The notes under the pieces were generated by a model. That model had not been told where the DNA came from, searched no databases, and was given only the letters and a program-made list of their open reading frames with translations. The translations under genes were made by a program, and so were the position numbers. From Brevibacillus_D fluminis_A (lineage in GTDB: Bacteria; Bacillota; Bacilli; Brevibacillales; Brevibacillaceae), in assembly GCF_052072235.1 (NCBI RefSeq), contig NZ_CM125436.1, positions 4,706,001 through 4,770,000 of the forward strand: DNA of 64,000 nucleotides, in the 5' to 3' direction. Each line of letters begins with the position of its first letter. The first letter of the stretch is position 1. Shown piece by piece: positions 43,740 through 53,484 of this stretch.

Positions 43740-44007
43740 GGGTGTTTCGTTTTTGCATGCAAAAAAAGCTCACTCCAACTGAAAACAAGTTGAATAAGCC
43801 TTCTAAGTGTGGTTTCAAGTCTGTATTAACAAGGTTGGTTACGTTTGTACTATCATCGACTGGTTACTGTGTACAACGTACAGTGTACGACCCTTCCCTA
43901 AAGAAGTAAACCCAGCGATTATCATTTCGTTAAAATTAAAGTCGCAGACTGGCAGCGGGCTTAAACCCCTCATGGATATGTGGCGATCCCCCTTATAGAG
44001 CCTGCAT
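43740..44007. other. Decayed intergenic region at the edge of the low-GC segment
   Basis: No gene recognised. Contains three GTAC units spaced seven bases (43871-43888), resembling a TetR-type operator without its gene, and the left copy of the island repeat. Confidence 0.5.
43906..43966. repeat. Left imperfect flanking repeat of the low-GC cassette
   Basis: Shares ACCCAGCGATT, TTAAAGT and AGACTGGCAGCGGGC with 46326-46370; differs mainly by a 16-base insertion. Confidence 0.65.
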
Positions 44008-44370
44008 CTAATCTCGTTCACTGATAAAATCTTTGTAAACGGCAATTTTATGTTCAAGCATCTCATCCGCAGCTTGTAAAGTTCTAATTTGCTTCTTAAT
44101 AGAGTCCTTATGTTCTTCTAGTAGCTTTAATCGCTCTTGAGTGGTATGTTCCCCCTCTAAAGCCAACGAAGCATACGCCTTAATTTTCGCGATGGGCATT
44201 TGTGTTTCTTTTAACTTGATAACAAATTGTAGCCATTTCAGATGCGAATCATCATATCGTCTGTCCCCATTATCATCCCGAACGGGAACAATTATATTTT
44301 CCTTTTCGTAATATCGCAATGTATGCGTGCTTATTCCCATAATTTCTGCCACTTCCCCAATCGTAAACAT
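44008..44370 (-). CDS. MerR-family regulator (small)
   Basis: 120 residues. FTIGEVAEIMGISTHTLRYYEKENIIVPVRDDNGDRRY is the winged helix; HLKWLQFVIKLKETQMPIAKI and a dimerisation helix follow, without an effector domain or Cys ligands. ATG 44370 behind GGAGG. Divergent from the SDR gene and almost certainly its activator through the 19-bp-spacer promoter between them. AT-rich codon use. Confidence 0.9.
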   Translation of the reverse strand: MFTIGEVAEIMGISTHTLRYYEKENIIVPVRDDNGDRRYDDSHLKWLQFVIKLKETQMPIAKIKAYASLALEGEHTTQERLKLLEEHKDSIKKQIRTLQAADEMLEHKIAVYKDFISERD

Positions 44371-44395
44371 GAAAACCTCCACACTGAATTTCATA

Positions 44396-44426
44396 TTGAC
44401 TTAGAGTTTACTCTAATCAGTATAAT
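44396..44426 (+). promoter_or_regulatory. MerR-type promoter of the SDR-NTF2 operon
   Basis: TTGACT (44396-44401), 19-base spacer, TATAAT (44421-44426). TTAGAGT-TT-ACTCTAA (44401-44416) is a perfect inverted repeat in the spacer. Confidence 0.8.
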
Positions 44427-44481
44427 CAACTCACTGATCGATCACAATAAACGAAATGAATAAAATTTAGGGGGAATTCAT

Positions 44482-45249
44482 TTGAAATATACAGTTATCA
44501 CAGGTGCAAGTTCAGGAATTGGGTATGAAACAGCTCTTGCTTTTGCGTCTCGAGGAAAAAATTTGATCTTAGCAGCCCGCAGAACGGAAGAATTGGAAAA
44601 GTTAAAGTCGAAGTTGACAGAAATCAATTCAGAACTGGATATTATCATTCGAACTGTTGATTTATCTGTCACAGCAAACGTTTATGAATTTTACGAAAGT
44701 ATTCGCAATTATCAGATCGAAACGTGGATTAACAATGCTGGCTTTGGAAACTTTGCTTCTGTAGGGGAACAAAACTTAAATAAAATCGAGACGATGCTCC
44801 ACTTGAATATAGAGGCATTAACCATTCTGTCCTCACTTTATGTACGAGATTATGCAAAGGTTGAAGGAACGCAAATCATCAATGTTTCATCTGGAGGCGG
44901 ATACTTAATCGTTGCTGATGCTGTGACCTATTGCGCGACAAAGTTCTATGTAAGTGCCTTTACAGAAGGTTTAGCACATGAATTGAAAAAAAATGGGTCA
45001 GCCATGCAAGCGAAAGTTCTAGCTCCTGCTGCAACTGCAACGGAATTTGGTAAACGTTCTATAGATGCAGATGAATTCCAATATGAAGGTGTAGTTCCCA
45101 AGTTTCATACTGCGAAGGAAATGGCTGGATTTATGCTAGAACTTTATGACAGCACAAAGGTTGTAGGCATTGTAAACGGTGAAACGTATGAATTCCTATT
45201 AAGAGATCCCATTTACCCATATGTAACGAGAACAAGAAAGGATTCGTAG
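44482..45249 (+). CDS. Short-chain dehydrogenase/reductase
   Basis: 255 residues, DltE/YqjQ-like classical SDR: ITGASSGIGYETALAFASRG, WINNAGFGNF, INVSSGGGYL and YCATKFYVSAF (Tyr-x3-Lys), AAATATEFGKR. Starts with TTG 44482 behind AGGGGG. AT-rich, unlike the core genes nearby. Cotranscribed with the next gene under MerR-type control; substrate unknown. Confidence 0.9.
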   Translation: MKYTVITGASSGIGYETALAFASRGKNLILAARRTEELEKLKSKLTEINSELDIIIRTVDLSVTANVYEFYESIRNYQIETWINNAGFGNFASVGEQNLNKIETMLHLNIEALTILSSLYVRDYAKVEGTQIINVSSGGGYLIVADAVTYCATKFYVSAFTEGLAHELKKNGSAMQAKVLAPAATATEFGKRSIDADEFQYEGVVPKFHTAKEMAGFMLELYDSTKVVGIVNGETYEFLLRDPIYPYVTRTRKDS

Positions 45250-45253
45250 AAAA

Positions 45254-46099
45254 ATGGACAAATTTAAAATGATTCAAAATAACCATCTAGCATTAACCCA
45301 ATACTATCGTTGGTATCAAGTATATGAAGTTCCACTTAACAAAGCACGTGTTGATAATCAGTTAGATATTTTGGCGAGTGACGTAGAAATTTTATCACAA
45401 GCAGGAACCTTGAAAGGGAAACTGGGAATTGAAGAGCGATTAAAAATGTTTGAAGGATGGCAAAATGCACATCATGTTGAGCACACAACAATCAAACAGT
45501 TGAATGATGAGGAACTTTCATTAGAAGCAGATATTCTTTATCAAAATATACGTCCAGATAATAGTAGGTATAGCTATAAAATTCATTATTCCACAACATT
45601 GAGACTTAGAGACAATGACTTGCCTCTTTTTACAAAAGTTCATTTAGAACCTACAGGTACGGTGGAAAATCCACAATTTCAATCTGCCTATGCTGAAAAT
45701 CGTGCAAAATCATTTATGCATTATTGGTTATATTTAATGGAAACAGCATCTGTGAACAGCGATAAATTTCAAGAACTATTAGCTGATCACTTTGAGTTGG
45801 ATTTAAGCACAACTTCAAAAATTAATACACTAGAAGGATTTAATGAATGGCTCACGACCATTTCTAATCAAGTAAAACAAAGCGGACATTATCCGAAAAA
45901 CTTATCCGTTACAGAAAATGCTGATCATACGATAACTGTTTCTGTAGATTTTGAATGGGAAGGTCTTTCTACCCAGAATAGGCGAATGATTGCGGAAACA
46001 CATCATGAATGGATACTTGAAAATAATTTGGATGAGCGATTTGCTCGGATGAAAATGATGAAAGTAATTCAAACAAAACCATTTCAAACAGTAGAATAA
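45254..46099 (+). CDS. Tandem NTF2/SnoaL-like domain protein
   Basis: 281 residues, apparently two SnoaL-like halves: residues 15-135 (NQLDILASDVEILSQAGTLKG, LFTKVHLEPTGTVE) and 150-275 (FQELLADHFELDLSTTSKIN, VSVDFEWEGLSTQNRRMIAE). Such folds are small-molecule enzymes or binding domains. Four bases after the SDR stop, so the two are coupled. Function not assigned. Confidence 0.75.
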   Translation: MDKFKMIQNNHLALTQYYRWYQVYEVPLNKARVDNQLDILASDVEILSQAGTLKGKLGIEERLKMFEGWQNAHHVEHTTIKQLNDEELSLEADILYQNIRPDNSRYSYKIHYSTTLRLRDNDLPLFTKVHLEPTGTVENPQFQSAYAENRAKSFMHYWLYLMETASVNSDKFQELLADHFELDLSTTSKINTLEGFNEWLTTISNQVKQSGHYPKNLSVTENADHTITVSVDFEWEGLSTQNRRMIAETHHEWILENNLDERFARMKMMKVIQTKPFQTVE

Positions 46100-46325
46100 T
46101 TTAAAATATAGCATTTTGAGATTTCAATAAATCTATTTTTCAAACCCGTTTCGATTTCCTTCTAAAAGAGAAGTAAGCGTTTATTATACAGTTTCATGTT
46201 AACTCCAACGGATTAATATTCGCTTGGGGTTCTTTTCTTTAGGGCAAGAAAAACAAAAAGCAGTAAGTTATTCTCTTAGGGCGTGTATGCAAACCTAAGC
46301 CAGCCAGACCAAAATAGAAGCCAGC

Positions 46326-46370
46326 GTCAACCCAGCGATTAAAGTTGTAGACTGGCAGCGGGCATTAAAC
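46326..46370. repeat. Right imperfect flanking repeat of the low-GC cassette
   Basis: Same direction as 43906-43966; the pair brackets merR, the SDR and the NTF2-like gene. Confidence 0.65.
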
Positions 46371-46550
46371 TAACAGGCAGTTATCTTCAATTGCTGATTA
46401 TATCGATTTTGATAAGTTTTGAGCCTTAACTCAAGCAATTGATAGACTTCGACTGGGAGTGCCGGTGTGCACTCAGTTTAAAGCGAGTTTCACTTTTCCA
46501 TGAATGAAGACCCGTTCAACAATTGCGCTCTAACGGATGACTTTAGTTCA

Positions 46551-46598
46551 ATAAAAAACAGCGGCATTCTTAGACAATTTAGTCCGCCGCTGTTTCAT
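46551..46598 (-). terminator. Terminator downstream of the MFS remnant
   Basis: AAACAGCGGC / GCCGCTGTTT arms, 20-base loop, T-run on the minus strand; lies 100 bases past the MFS stop. Confidence 0.7.
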
Positions 46599-46700
46599 TT
46601 ATTGGGTCAGTCTAAACATATTTTACGAAGAGACCGATCTTACGGACACCAATCCGTTCCGTGAAATATCTGCACGACCTGGATTTGACACAATGTATTT

Positions 46701-47764
46701 TCAAGCCCTTTGCTTCACTTTGCTAACTTTTGGAACTAATCTCGCATTTCCCATCAAGAAGCAGGCAACCAGAGCGATAATGACAAAGCCGAGCCCAACC
46801 AGGAAGACACTATTCAAGGCATGGCTCAGCACCACTCTAGAATCTGTTTCGGCTCCACCTGCAACCATTCGCTGCGTTAGCAAACTGCCAAGCACGCTGA
46901 CTCCGATCGTTCCTCCGATAGACCGGAAAAATTGAGAGGAAGAGGTAGCGACACCCCGGATTCCAGGCTCCACTGCACTTTGTGCAGCAGTGCCGACTAC
47001 CGGATACAGCGCACCCATGCCCAGTCCCGTAATGATCATGTACAAGACCAGCTGCAACGCAGTCGGATCAACCGTCATCCCACCGAGCATCCCCAATCCG
47101 ATTGCCATTAGAGCCATGCTGGGAACGAGAATGGTCCGGTACGAGACCTTGCTCATCAACCTTCCGCCTATTGTCGTAGTAACGACTACGGACAGCATGA
47201 GCGGTATCAGGATGTAACCGGCATAGGTAGGGCTCACTCCCATCACGTCCTGGGCAAAAAGAGGAATGAACGCAATCGCACCAAACATTCCGGCGCTCAT
47301 AAAAAATCCGGCAATGTTTCCGAAAGCAATGACGCGGATCTTAAATAGATGAAGCGGTAGCATCGGTTCTTCCGCCTTCGTTTCGATCCATATAAACAAA
47401 GCAAGAAAGAGAGCGCTTAGACTGAACAAGGCGATAATGGTTGGTGAGTCCCCGCTTAGAACCAGCGCCAGTAAAAGAGAGACGATAGAGATGCTGAACG
47501 TGACAACACCGGCCCAATCGATGGATCGCCTCGTATAGCGCTTGCTTTCTTTCCAAGCAGCAGCCATAAGGTAAATGGCCGGAATACCGATCGGGAGGTT
47601 GATGAAAAAAATCCAACCCCAGCCTAAGTATTCGGAGATCATTCCGCCGAGTACCGGCCCGAGAATGCTGGAGATAGAAAACACATCGCTGAACAAGCCC
47701 ATGAACTTCCCTCTTGATTCCGGTGGGTACAGATCCCCGACTATGGTAAAGGCAATGCGATACG
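46701..47764 (-). pseudogene. DHA2 (EmrB/QacA) MFS drug exporter, 5'-truncated
   Basis: Begins abruptly at IAFTIVGDLYPPESRGKFMGLFSDVF, which in full proteins lies after about four helices; the first ~100 residues are missing. The rest is intact: GPVLGGMISEYLGWGWIFFI (motif C), IPLFAQDVMGVSPTYAGYIL, GMGALYPVVGTAAQSAVEPG. The open frame continues upstream only because it runs out of frame into a TPR gene. Unlikely to function. Confidence 0.8.
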
Positions 47765-47991
47765 TTTTTGGTCGTGTTCTAATCCAATTTCTAACGCTCT
47801 TTGATAATTTGGAAAAGCCTCGTCTTCCTTTGAGAGACCATCTAAAGCTAAGCATGTTCAAGCCATACTTCACTGGAATCTGGATACTTGTAGCATAATT
47901 CTTTAAACATATTTAAAGCAAAATTTTCTTTTCCATCCTCAAGATGTTGCTTTGCCTTTTCTACCTCTGTACGGATATGCTTCTTATCCAT
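47755..47991 (-). pseudogene. TPR-protein 5' fragment fused to the MFS remnant
   Basis: ATG 47991 behind GCGAGGTG begins MDKKHIRTEVEKAKQHLEDG, continues CYKYPDSSEVWLEHA, then after a one-base shift LALDGLSKEDEAFPNYQRAL, recognisable tetratricopeptide repeats. It ends at the junction with the MFS gene around 47755-47765. Confidence 0.7.
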
Positions 47992-48012
47992 CCTAAATAT
48001 CACCTCGCTAAA

Positions 48013-48396
48013 TTATTTTATTTCATCATTCCCTTGTATCGTTCGATTTTCGTCAAGCCGCACTTTGTAAGACTCCCCCCATGCTTTCATTGCCATAATG
48101 ATCGGTTCCAAAGTCCTTCCGAAATCAGTAAGGGAGTATTCCACTCTTGGCGGAACCTCTTTATATATTTCGCGATGAATGATGCCATCCCGCTCAAGCT
48201 CTCTTAACTGCAATGTGAGCATAAACTGTGTAATCCCCGGATTAAGGCGCCTGAATTCATTGAATCTTTTCGTTCCGTCCAAGAGCTGATAGAGAATGAT
48301 CCCCTTCCACTTTCCACCAATAACATCCAGCGTTGTTTCAACCGGACATGCTTGCATATCCGGACTCACTCCATATTTGTTTCTTCGGTCTCCCAT
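48013..48396 (-). CDS. HxlR-family transcriptional regulator
   Basis: 127 residues: VIGGKWKGIILYQLLDGTKR, FNEFRRLNPGITQFMLTLQL and YKEVPPRVEYSLTDFGRTLE. One Cys (MQACPVETTLDV) lies in the position used for thiol sensing in YodB/CatR, so it may sense quinones or aldehydes. Divergent from the quinone-reductase-like gene, with a palindrome between. Confidence 0.92.
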   Translation of the reverse strand: MGDRRNKYGVSPDMQACPVETTLDVIGGKWKGIILYQLLDGTKRFNEFRRLNPGITQFMLTLQLRELERDGIIHREIYKEVPPRVEYSLTDFGRTLEPIIMAMKAWGESYKVRLDENRTIQGNDEIK

Positions 48397-48452
48397 CAGT
48401 TTATCCCCCCCATGGTTTGATTTTTCATACTATACCATAAAAATCTGCGTAC

Positions 48453-48465
48453 TTACTTTAAGTAA
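48453..48465. promoter_or_regulatory. Likely HxlR operator
   Basis: TTACTT-T-AAGTAA in the divergent gap, preceded by TAC; very close to the YodB/CatR-type consensus. Confidence 0.65.
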
Positions 48466-48523
48466 TTGAGTCGATTTACAATGCAACTGTACAACATTTC
48501 CTATTTGAGAGGATGAATGTCCC

Positions 48524-49567
48524 ATGAATACTCACCAAAAGATGAAAGCTGTCGGCGCTTACCGATACCTCCCCATATCCAATCCGGAAAGCCTTGTTGA
48601 CCTGCACCTGGATAAACCGGAACCTGCAGGCCGCGAATTGCTTGTACGTGTAAAAGCAATCTCTGTCAACCCTGCAGACGTAGGCGTTCGCGAAAAACAT
48701 AACTACGAAGCCGAATCACCGAAAATTTTGGGTTGGGATGCTGCTGGAATCGTCGAACAAGTTGGTCCTGACTGCCAATTGTTTAAACCTGGAGACAAGA
48801 TTTTTTATGCGGGTAGTGTGTCTCGACCAGGCAGTAACAGTGAATTTCACTTGGTTGATGAACGAATTGTGGGAAATATGCCAAGAAGTTTGGATTTCGC
48901 TGCCGCCGCCGCATTGCCGCTTACCTCGATAACTGCATGGGAGGGCCTGTTTGATCGTTTAGGAATTAGCTTAGACGCAAATGAAAACAAAAACATTCTG
49001 ATTATCGGTGCAGCTGGAGGAGTAGGATCGATCGCCATTCAACTTGCCAAACTAGCAGGTTTGACCGTCATCGGTACTGCTTCCCGTCCAGAGTCAATTC
49101 AATGGGTCAAAAGCCTCGGTGCGGATTTTATCATCAACCACAACAACCCTTTTCACCCACAGCTCAAGGAAGTTGGTATTGACACCGTAGATTATATCTT
49201 TTGCTTGAATGATACTGTTCAACATTTTGAAAATATGGCGGAAGTTATTGCCCCCCAAGGGAAAATTTGCTCTATCGTTCCTACAAACAAGGCAACTTGG
49301 GCAGGGAGCTTGAAAATGGACTTGCTGTTTTCTAAAAGTGTAACATTTGTATGGGAGTTCATGTTTACACGGTCCATGTTTCATACCAAAGACATGATCA
49401 AACAACACGAATTGCTGAATGAACTGGCGCACTTCATCGATGATGGAAAAATAAAAACTACGGTGACTGAACGACTAGAGCCGATCAATGCAGCAAACCT
49501 GCGTCTCGCGCACGAGAAGTTGGAAACTAGGCGGACAATTGGAAAAATTGTTTTAGAAAACTTCTGA
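48524..49567 (+). CDS. Zinc-type alcohol dehydrogenase-like / quinone reductase protein
   Basis: 347 residues, medium-chain MDR superfamily. VKAISVNPADVGVREKHNYE, GWDAAGIVEQVGPDCQLFKPGD, PLTSITAWEGLFDRLGI and the NADP motif ILIIGAAGGVGSIAIQLAKL. Structural zinc Cys cluster absent, as in quinone-reductase-type members. GAGAGG precedes the ATG. Probably reduces quinones or enones under control of the divergent HxlR protein. Confidence 0.9.
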   Translation: MNTHQKMKAVGAYRYLPISNPESLVDLHLDKPEPAGRELLVRVKAISVNPADVGVREKHNYEAESPKILGWDAAGIVEQVGPDCQLFKPGDKIFYAGSVSRPGSNSEFHLVDERIVGNMPRSLDFAAAAALPLTSITAWEGLFDRLGISLDANENKNILIIGAAGGVGSIAIQLAKLAGLTVIGTASRPESIQWVKSLGADFIINHNNPFHPQLKEVGIDTVDYIFCLNDTVQHFENMAEVIAPQGKICSIVPTNKATWAGSLKMDLLFSKSVTFVWEFMFTRSMFHTKDMIKQHELLNELAHFIDDGKIKTTVTERLEPINAANLRLAHEKLETRRTIGKIVLENF

Positions 49568-49628
49568 TGCGGCGAAGATGAAGTAGGCGCGTTTGGTGGC
49601 AAAAATGCGGTTATGTGAATAGACAAGT

Positions 49629-49658
49629 CAAAGGCCCCTTGCCAAAATGGGGCTTTTT
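49629..49658 (+). terminator. Terminator of the oxidoreductase
   Basis: AAAGGCCCC / GGGGCTTTTT hairpin with U-tract, 62 bases after the stop. Confidence 0.85.
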
Positions 49659-49962
49659 GTGTTGTGTGTGGTATGGATGAGAAAGGTTATCCGAATTTTG
49701 TAAAATATTTTCCGTCACTTGTAATAAGGCCCACTATATGACAACAAACACCGCAAAGCTGATTGCGAGTATTTGAACAATATCTTAAAATCCTTAATTT
49801 TTAGTAGTCGCTCCATCAAATATAATATTTGACGCATCTAAAAGCATTGGCTATACCAGTGCTATGGCTCACGGCAAACCTGCTGATTAGAAACCCTGGC
49901 TACACCACGCTTTTGGCTTAAGCCGCGATTGCCCATATACTGGATAAGAATTTGATCAGTAC
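49659..49962. other. Gene-free region containing repeat copy B
   Basis: No start-bearing gene seen. The segment 49890-49955 is the second copy of the repeat at 2620-2685. Confidence 0.5.
49890..49955. repeat. Copy B of the dispersed ~66-bp intergenic repeat
   Basis: See 2620-2685. Here it follows the terminator of the YgiT-type gene; the second hairpin arm present at copy A is missing. Confidence 0.55.
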
Positions 49963-49993
49963 AAAAAGATCCACCTCAACTTGTGGTGGATCT
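49963..49993 (-). terminator. Terminator of the YgiT-type gene
   Basis: GATCCACC / GGTGGATC arms followed by five T on the minus strand. Confidence 0.85.
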
Positions 49994-50017
49994 CCAATGA
50001 CAGTTTATCACTCTTTA

Positions 50018-50278
50018 TTAGACATACAATGCCCGGGTCTCCCAGTCAACTTCATCCATATTGTTAAGAAAAGCATGTCTAAGGATTGAAGTCATATCCG
50101 TGTTTGAGTCAAATATTGCTTTATTGCAGTGCGCGCAATAAAAATGAGGTACATTATGGACGGTAATTTTCTTATGACCGATATAGAAAGCATGACTTCC
50201 TACACGCAACTTAGCAATCGTTCCACATTTGCACATGGTTTCCGTTCGATGCTCTTGTCTCGCCTCAGTCAAAATCAT
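50018..50278 (-). CDS. YgiT-type zinc-finger protein
   Basis: 86 residues. Two Cys pairs (MCKCGTI and FYCAHCNKAIF) about 30 residues apart, with VPHFYC as in the MqsA/YgiT N-terminal zinc domain. There is no C-terminal HTH, so it is not a full MqsA antitoxin, and no MqsR-like toxin is recognised upstream. AGAGGTGGGG precedes ATG 50278. Regulatory or antitoxin-derived role is conjecture. Confidence 0.75.
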   Translation of the reverse strand: MILTEARQEHRTETMCKCGTIAKLRVGSHAFYIGHKKITVHNVPHFYCAHCNKAIFDSNTDMTSILRHAFLNNMDEVDWETRALYV

Positions 50279-50490
50279 GCTCCCCACCTCTTTCCAGTAT
50301 ACAGAATTAGTATACTCATTGTTACCTCAATTTATAATACAGTAACCACTGATGTTGACTAATCCATCCCCGCTTCTCGGGATGCCCATCCGGAAGTAGA
50401 GAATCATACACGATTCGTGCAACTGCATGCTCTTCAAAATCAATGAAAGGTCCCGGTTGCTTACAGTAATTGAAATCTCCCCCTCCCCAA

Positions 50491-50530
50491 CAACAAAAAA
50501 ACAAACGCCAGCCCCCACAGCCAGCGTTTG
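50491..50530 (-). terminator. Terminator of the accB-accC operon
   Basis: CAAACGCTGGC pairs with GCTGGCGTTTG (two wobbles), seven T after it on the minus strand, 20 bases past the accC stop. Confidence 0.9.
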
Positions 50531-50550
50531 CCCCTCATCCTCTTTCCCCC

Positions 50551-51903
<1,353 letters not shown>

Positions 51904-51933
51904 AAAGACGGCTCCCCTTTCTTGGTCCGTGCT

Positions 51934-53484
51934 CTACAGCGGAATGTTGCCGTGCTTTTTCGCAGGGCGGCTTTCCTTTTTGTTGCGCAGCATTTCAAGC
52001 GATTCCTTCAGCTTTTTGCGCGTCTCGCGCGGGTCGATGACGTCGTCGACCATACCGTTGGCCGCTGCGACGTACGGATTGGCGAACATGCTGCGGTATT
52101 CGGCGATTTTTTCCGCGCGGGTGGCCGCCGGATTGTCGCTCTGCTCGATTTCCTTGGCAAAAATAATGTTGGCCGCGCCCTCTGGGCCCATCACGGCGAT
52201 TTCCGCATTCGGCCAGGCGTACACCATGTCCGCGCCGATCGCCTTGGAGTTGAGCGCCACATAAGCGCCGCCGTACGCCTTGCGCAAAATGACGGTGATT
52301 TTCGGAACGGTCGCCTCGGAATAGGCGTACAAGATTTTGGCCCCGTGGCGGATGATGCCGCCATACTCTTGATTGATGCCGGGGAAAAAGCCGGTCACGT
52401 CCTCGAACGTAATCAGCGGGATGTTGAACGAATCGCAGAACCGGATAAAGCGGGACAGCTTGTCGGACGAATTGATGTCGAGGCCGCCTGCCATGACCTT
52501 CGGTTGGTTGGCGATGACGCCGACGCTATGCCCGTCGATGCGCCCGAATCCGACGATGATGTTTTTCGCGAAATTTGGCTGGACCTCCATGAAATCGCCG
52601 TGGTCGACGATTTCGGCGATCACTTTGCGCACATCGTACACTTTGGTGCCTTCCACCGGGACGAGGTCGGTCAGCTGTTCACGCCAGTCGTTCAAGTCGT
52701 CGTACGCGACTACCGGCGGCTTCTCCTCGTTGTTTTGCGGCAAAAAGCTGATCAAGCGGCGCACTTCCGCCAACACTTCCGGCTCGGACGGCGAGGTGAA
52801 ATGCGCGACGCCGCTGATGCTCGCATGGACATTGGCTCCGCCCAGATTTTCGGCGGTGATCTTTTCGCCGGTGACGGTTTCAATGACTTTGGGCCCGGTG
52901 ATGAACATTTGGCTGGTGCCCTCAACCATGAACACAAAGTCGGTGATCGCCGGAGAATAAACGGCGCCGCCCGCGCACGGCCCCATGATGACGGAGATTT
53001 GCGGAATCACGCCGGAATAGATGGAATTGCGGTAAAAGATGTGCCCATAGCCGTCCAATGACACGACGCCTTCCTGAATCCGCGCGCCGCCGGAGTCGTT
53101 CAGTCCGATGATCGGGGCGCCGTTTTTCGCGGCGAGGTCCATGATGCGGGCGATTTTCATCGCGTGCATTTCGCCCAAAGCGCCGCCGAAAACGGTGAAA
53201 TCCTGGGCAAAAACGTAGACGATGCGGCCGTCGATCTTGCCGTAGCCGGTCACGACGCCCTCGCCCGGCGCTTCCAGCTTATCCATGCCGAAGTTGGTTG
53301 CACGGTGCTGAATAAACGGATTCAGCTCCACGAATGTATGGTCATCGAGCAAAAGGTCGATCCGCTCGCGCGCGGTCAGCTTGCCACGGTTGTGCTGGGC
53401 ATCGATGCGGGCATCTCCACCGCCAAGCTCTACCTTCCGTTTTCGGTCCATCAGTTCATCAATTTTTTCGTAAATCACGCTCAT
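51934..53484 (-). CDS. pccB: Propionyl-CoA carboxylase-type carboxyltransferase
   Basis: 516 residues, two crotonase-fold halves: GRIVYVFAQDFTVFGGALGEMHA, GLNDSGGARIQEGVVSLDGYG (oxyanion GG), MGPCAGGAVYSPAITDFVFMV, and GFFPGINQEYGGIIRHGAKILYAY with KITVILRKAYGGAYVAL. The central Asp of the second half (FEDVTGF) is typical of propionyl-CoA specificity. ATG directly follows the meaB TAG. Gram-positive members are also called MmdA. Confidence 0.93.
   Translation of the reverse strand: MSVIYEKIDELMDRKRKVELGGGDARIDAQHNRGKLTARERIDLLLDDHTFVELNPFIQHRATNFGMDKLEAPGEGVVTGYGKIDGRIVYVFAQDFTVFGGALGEMHAMKIARIMDLAAKNGAPIIGLNDSGGARIQEGVVSLDGYGHIFYRNSIYSGVIPQISVIMGPCAGGAVYSPAITDFVFMVEGTSQMFITGPKVIETVTGEKITAENLGGANVHASISGVAHFTSPSEPEVLAEVRRLISFLPQNNEEKPPVVAYDDLNDWREQLTDLVPVEGTKVYDVRKVIAEIVDHGDFMEVQPNFAKNIIVGFGRIDGHSVGVIANQPKVMAGGLDINSSDKLSRFIRFCDSFNIPLITFEDVTGFFPGINQEYGGIIRHGAKILYAYSEATVPKITVILRKAYGGAYVALNSKAIGADMVYAWPNAEIAVMGPEGAANIIFAKEIEQSDNPAATRAEKIAEYRSMFANPYVAAANGMVDDVIDPRETRKKLKESLEMLRNKKESRPAKKHGNIPL

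Larger units (their letters stand above)
46100..46700. other. 600-bp gene-free stretch with relics
   Basis: No intact gene. Holds the right copy of the island repeat, a terminator, and several short AT-rich segments without start signals. Confidence 0.6.

Noticed and set aside
46701..47873. Intact 390-residue MFS transporter
   Set aside because: The first ~35 residues are an out-of-frame reading of TPR sequence and helices 1-4 are absent.
43660..50400. Prophage or insertion sequence in the low-GC region
   Set aside because: No integrase, transposase, structural gene or terminal inverted repeats could be recognised.
50322..50504. 60-codon minus-strand ORF upstream of the YgiT gene, considered as a toxin
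   Set aside because: Its first codon lies in the U-tract of the accC terminator and two frames are equally open; no family match.
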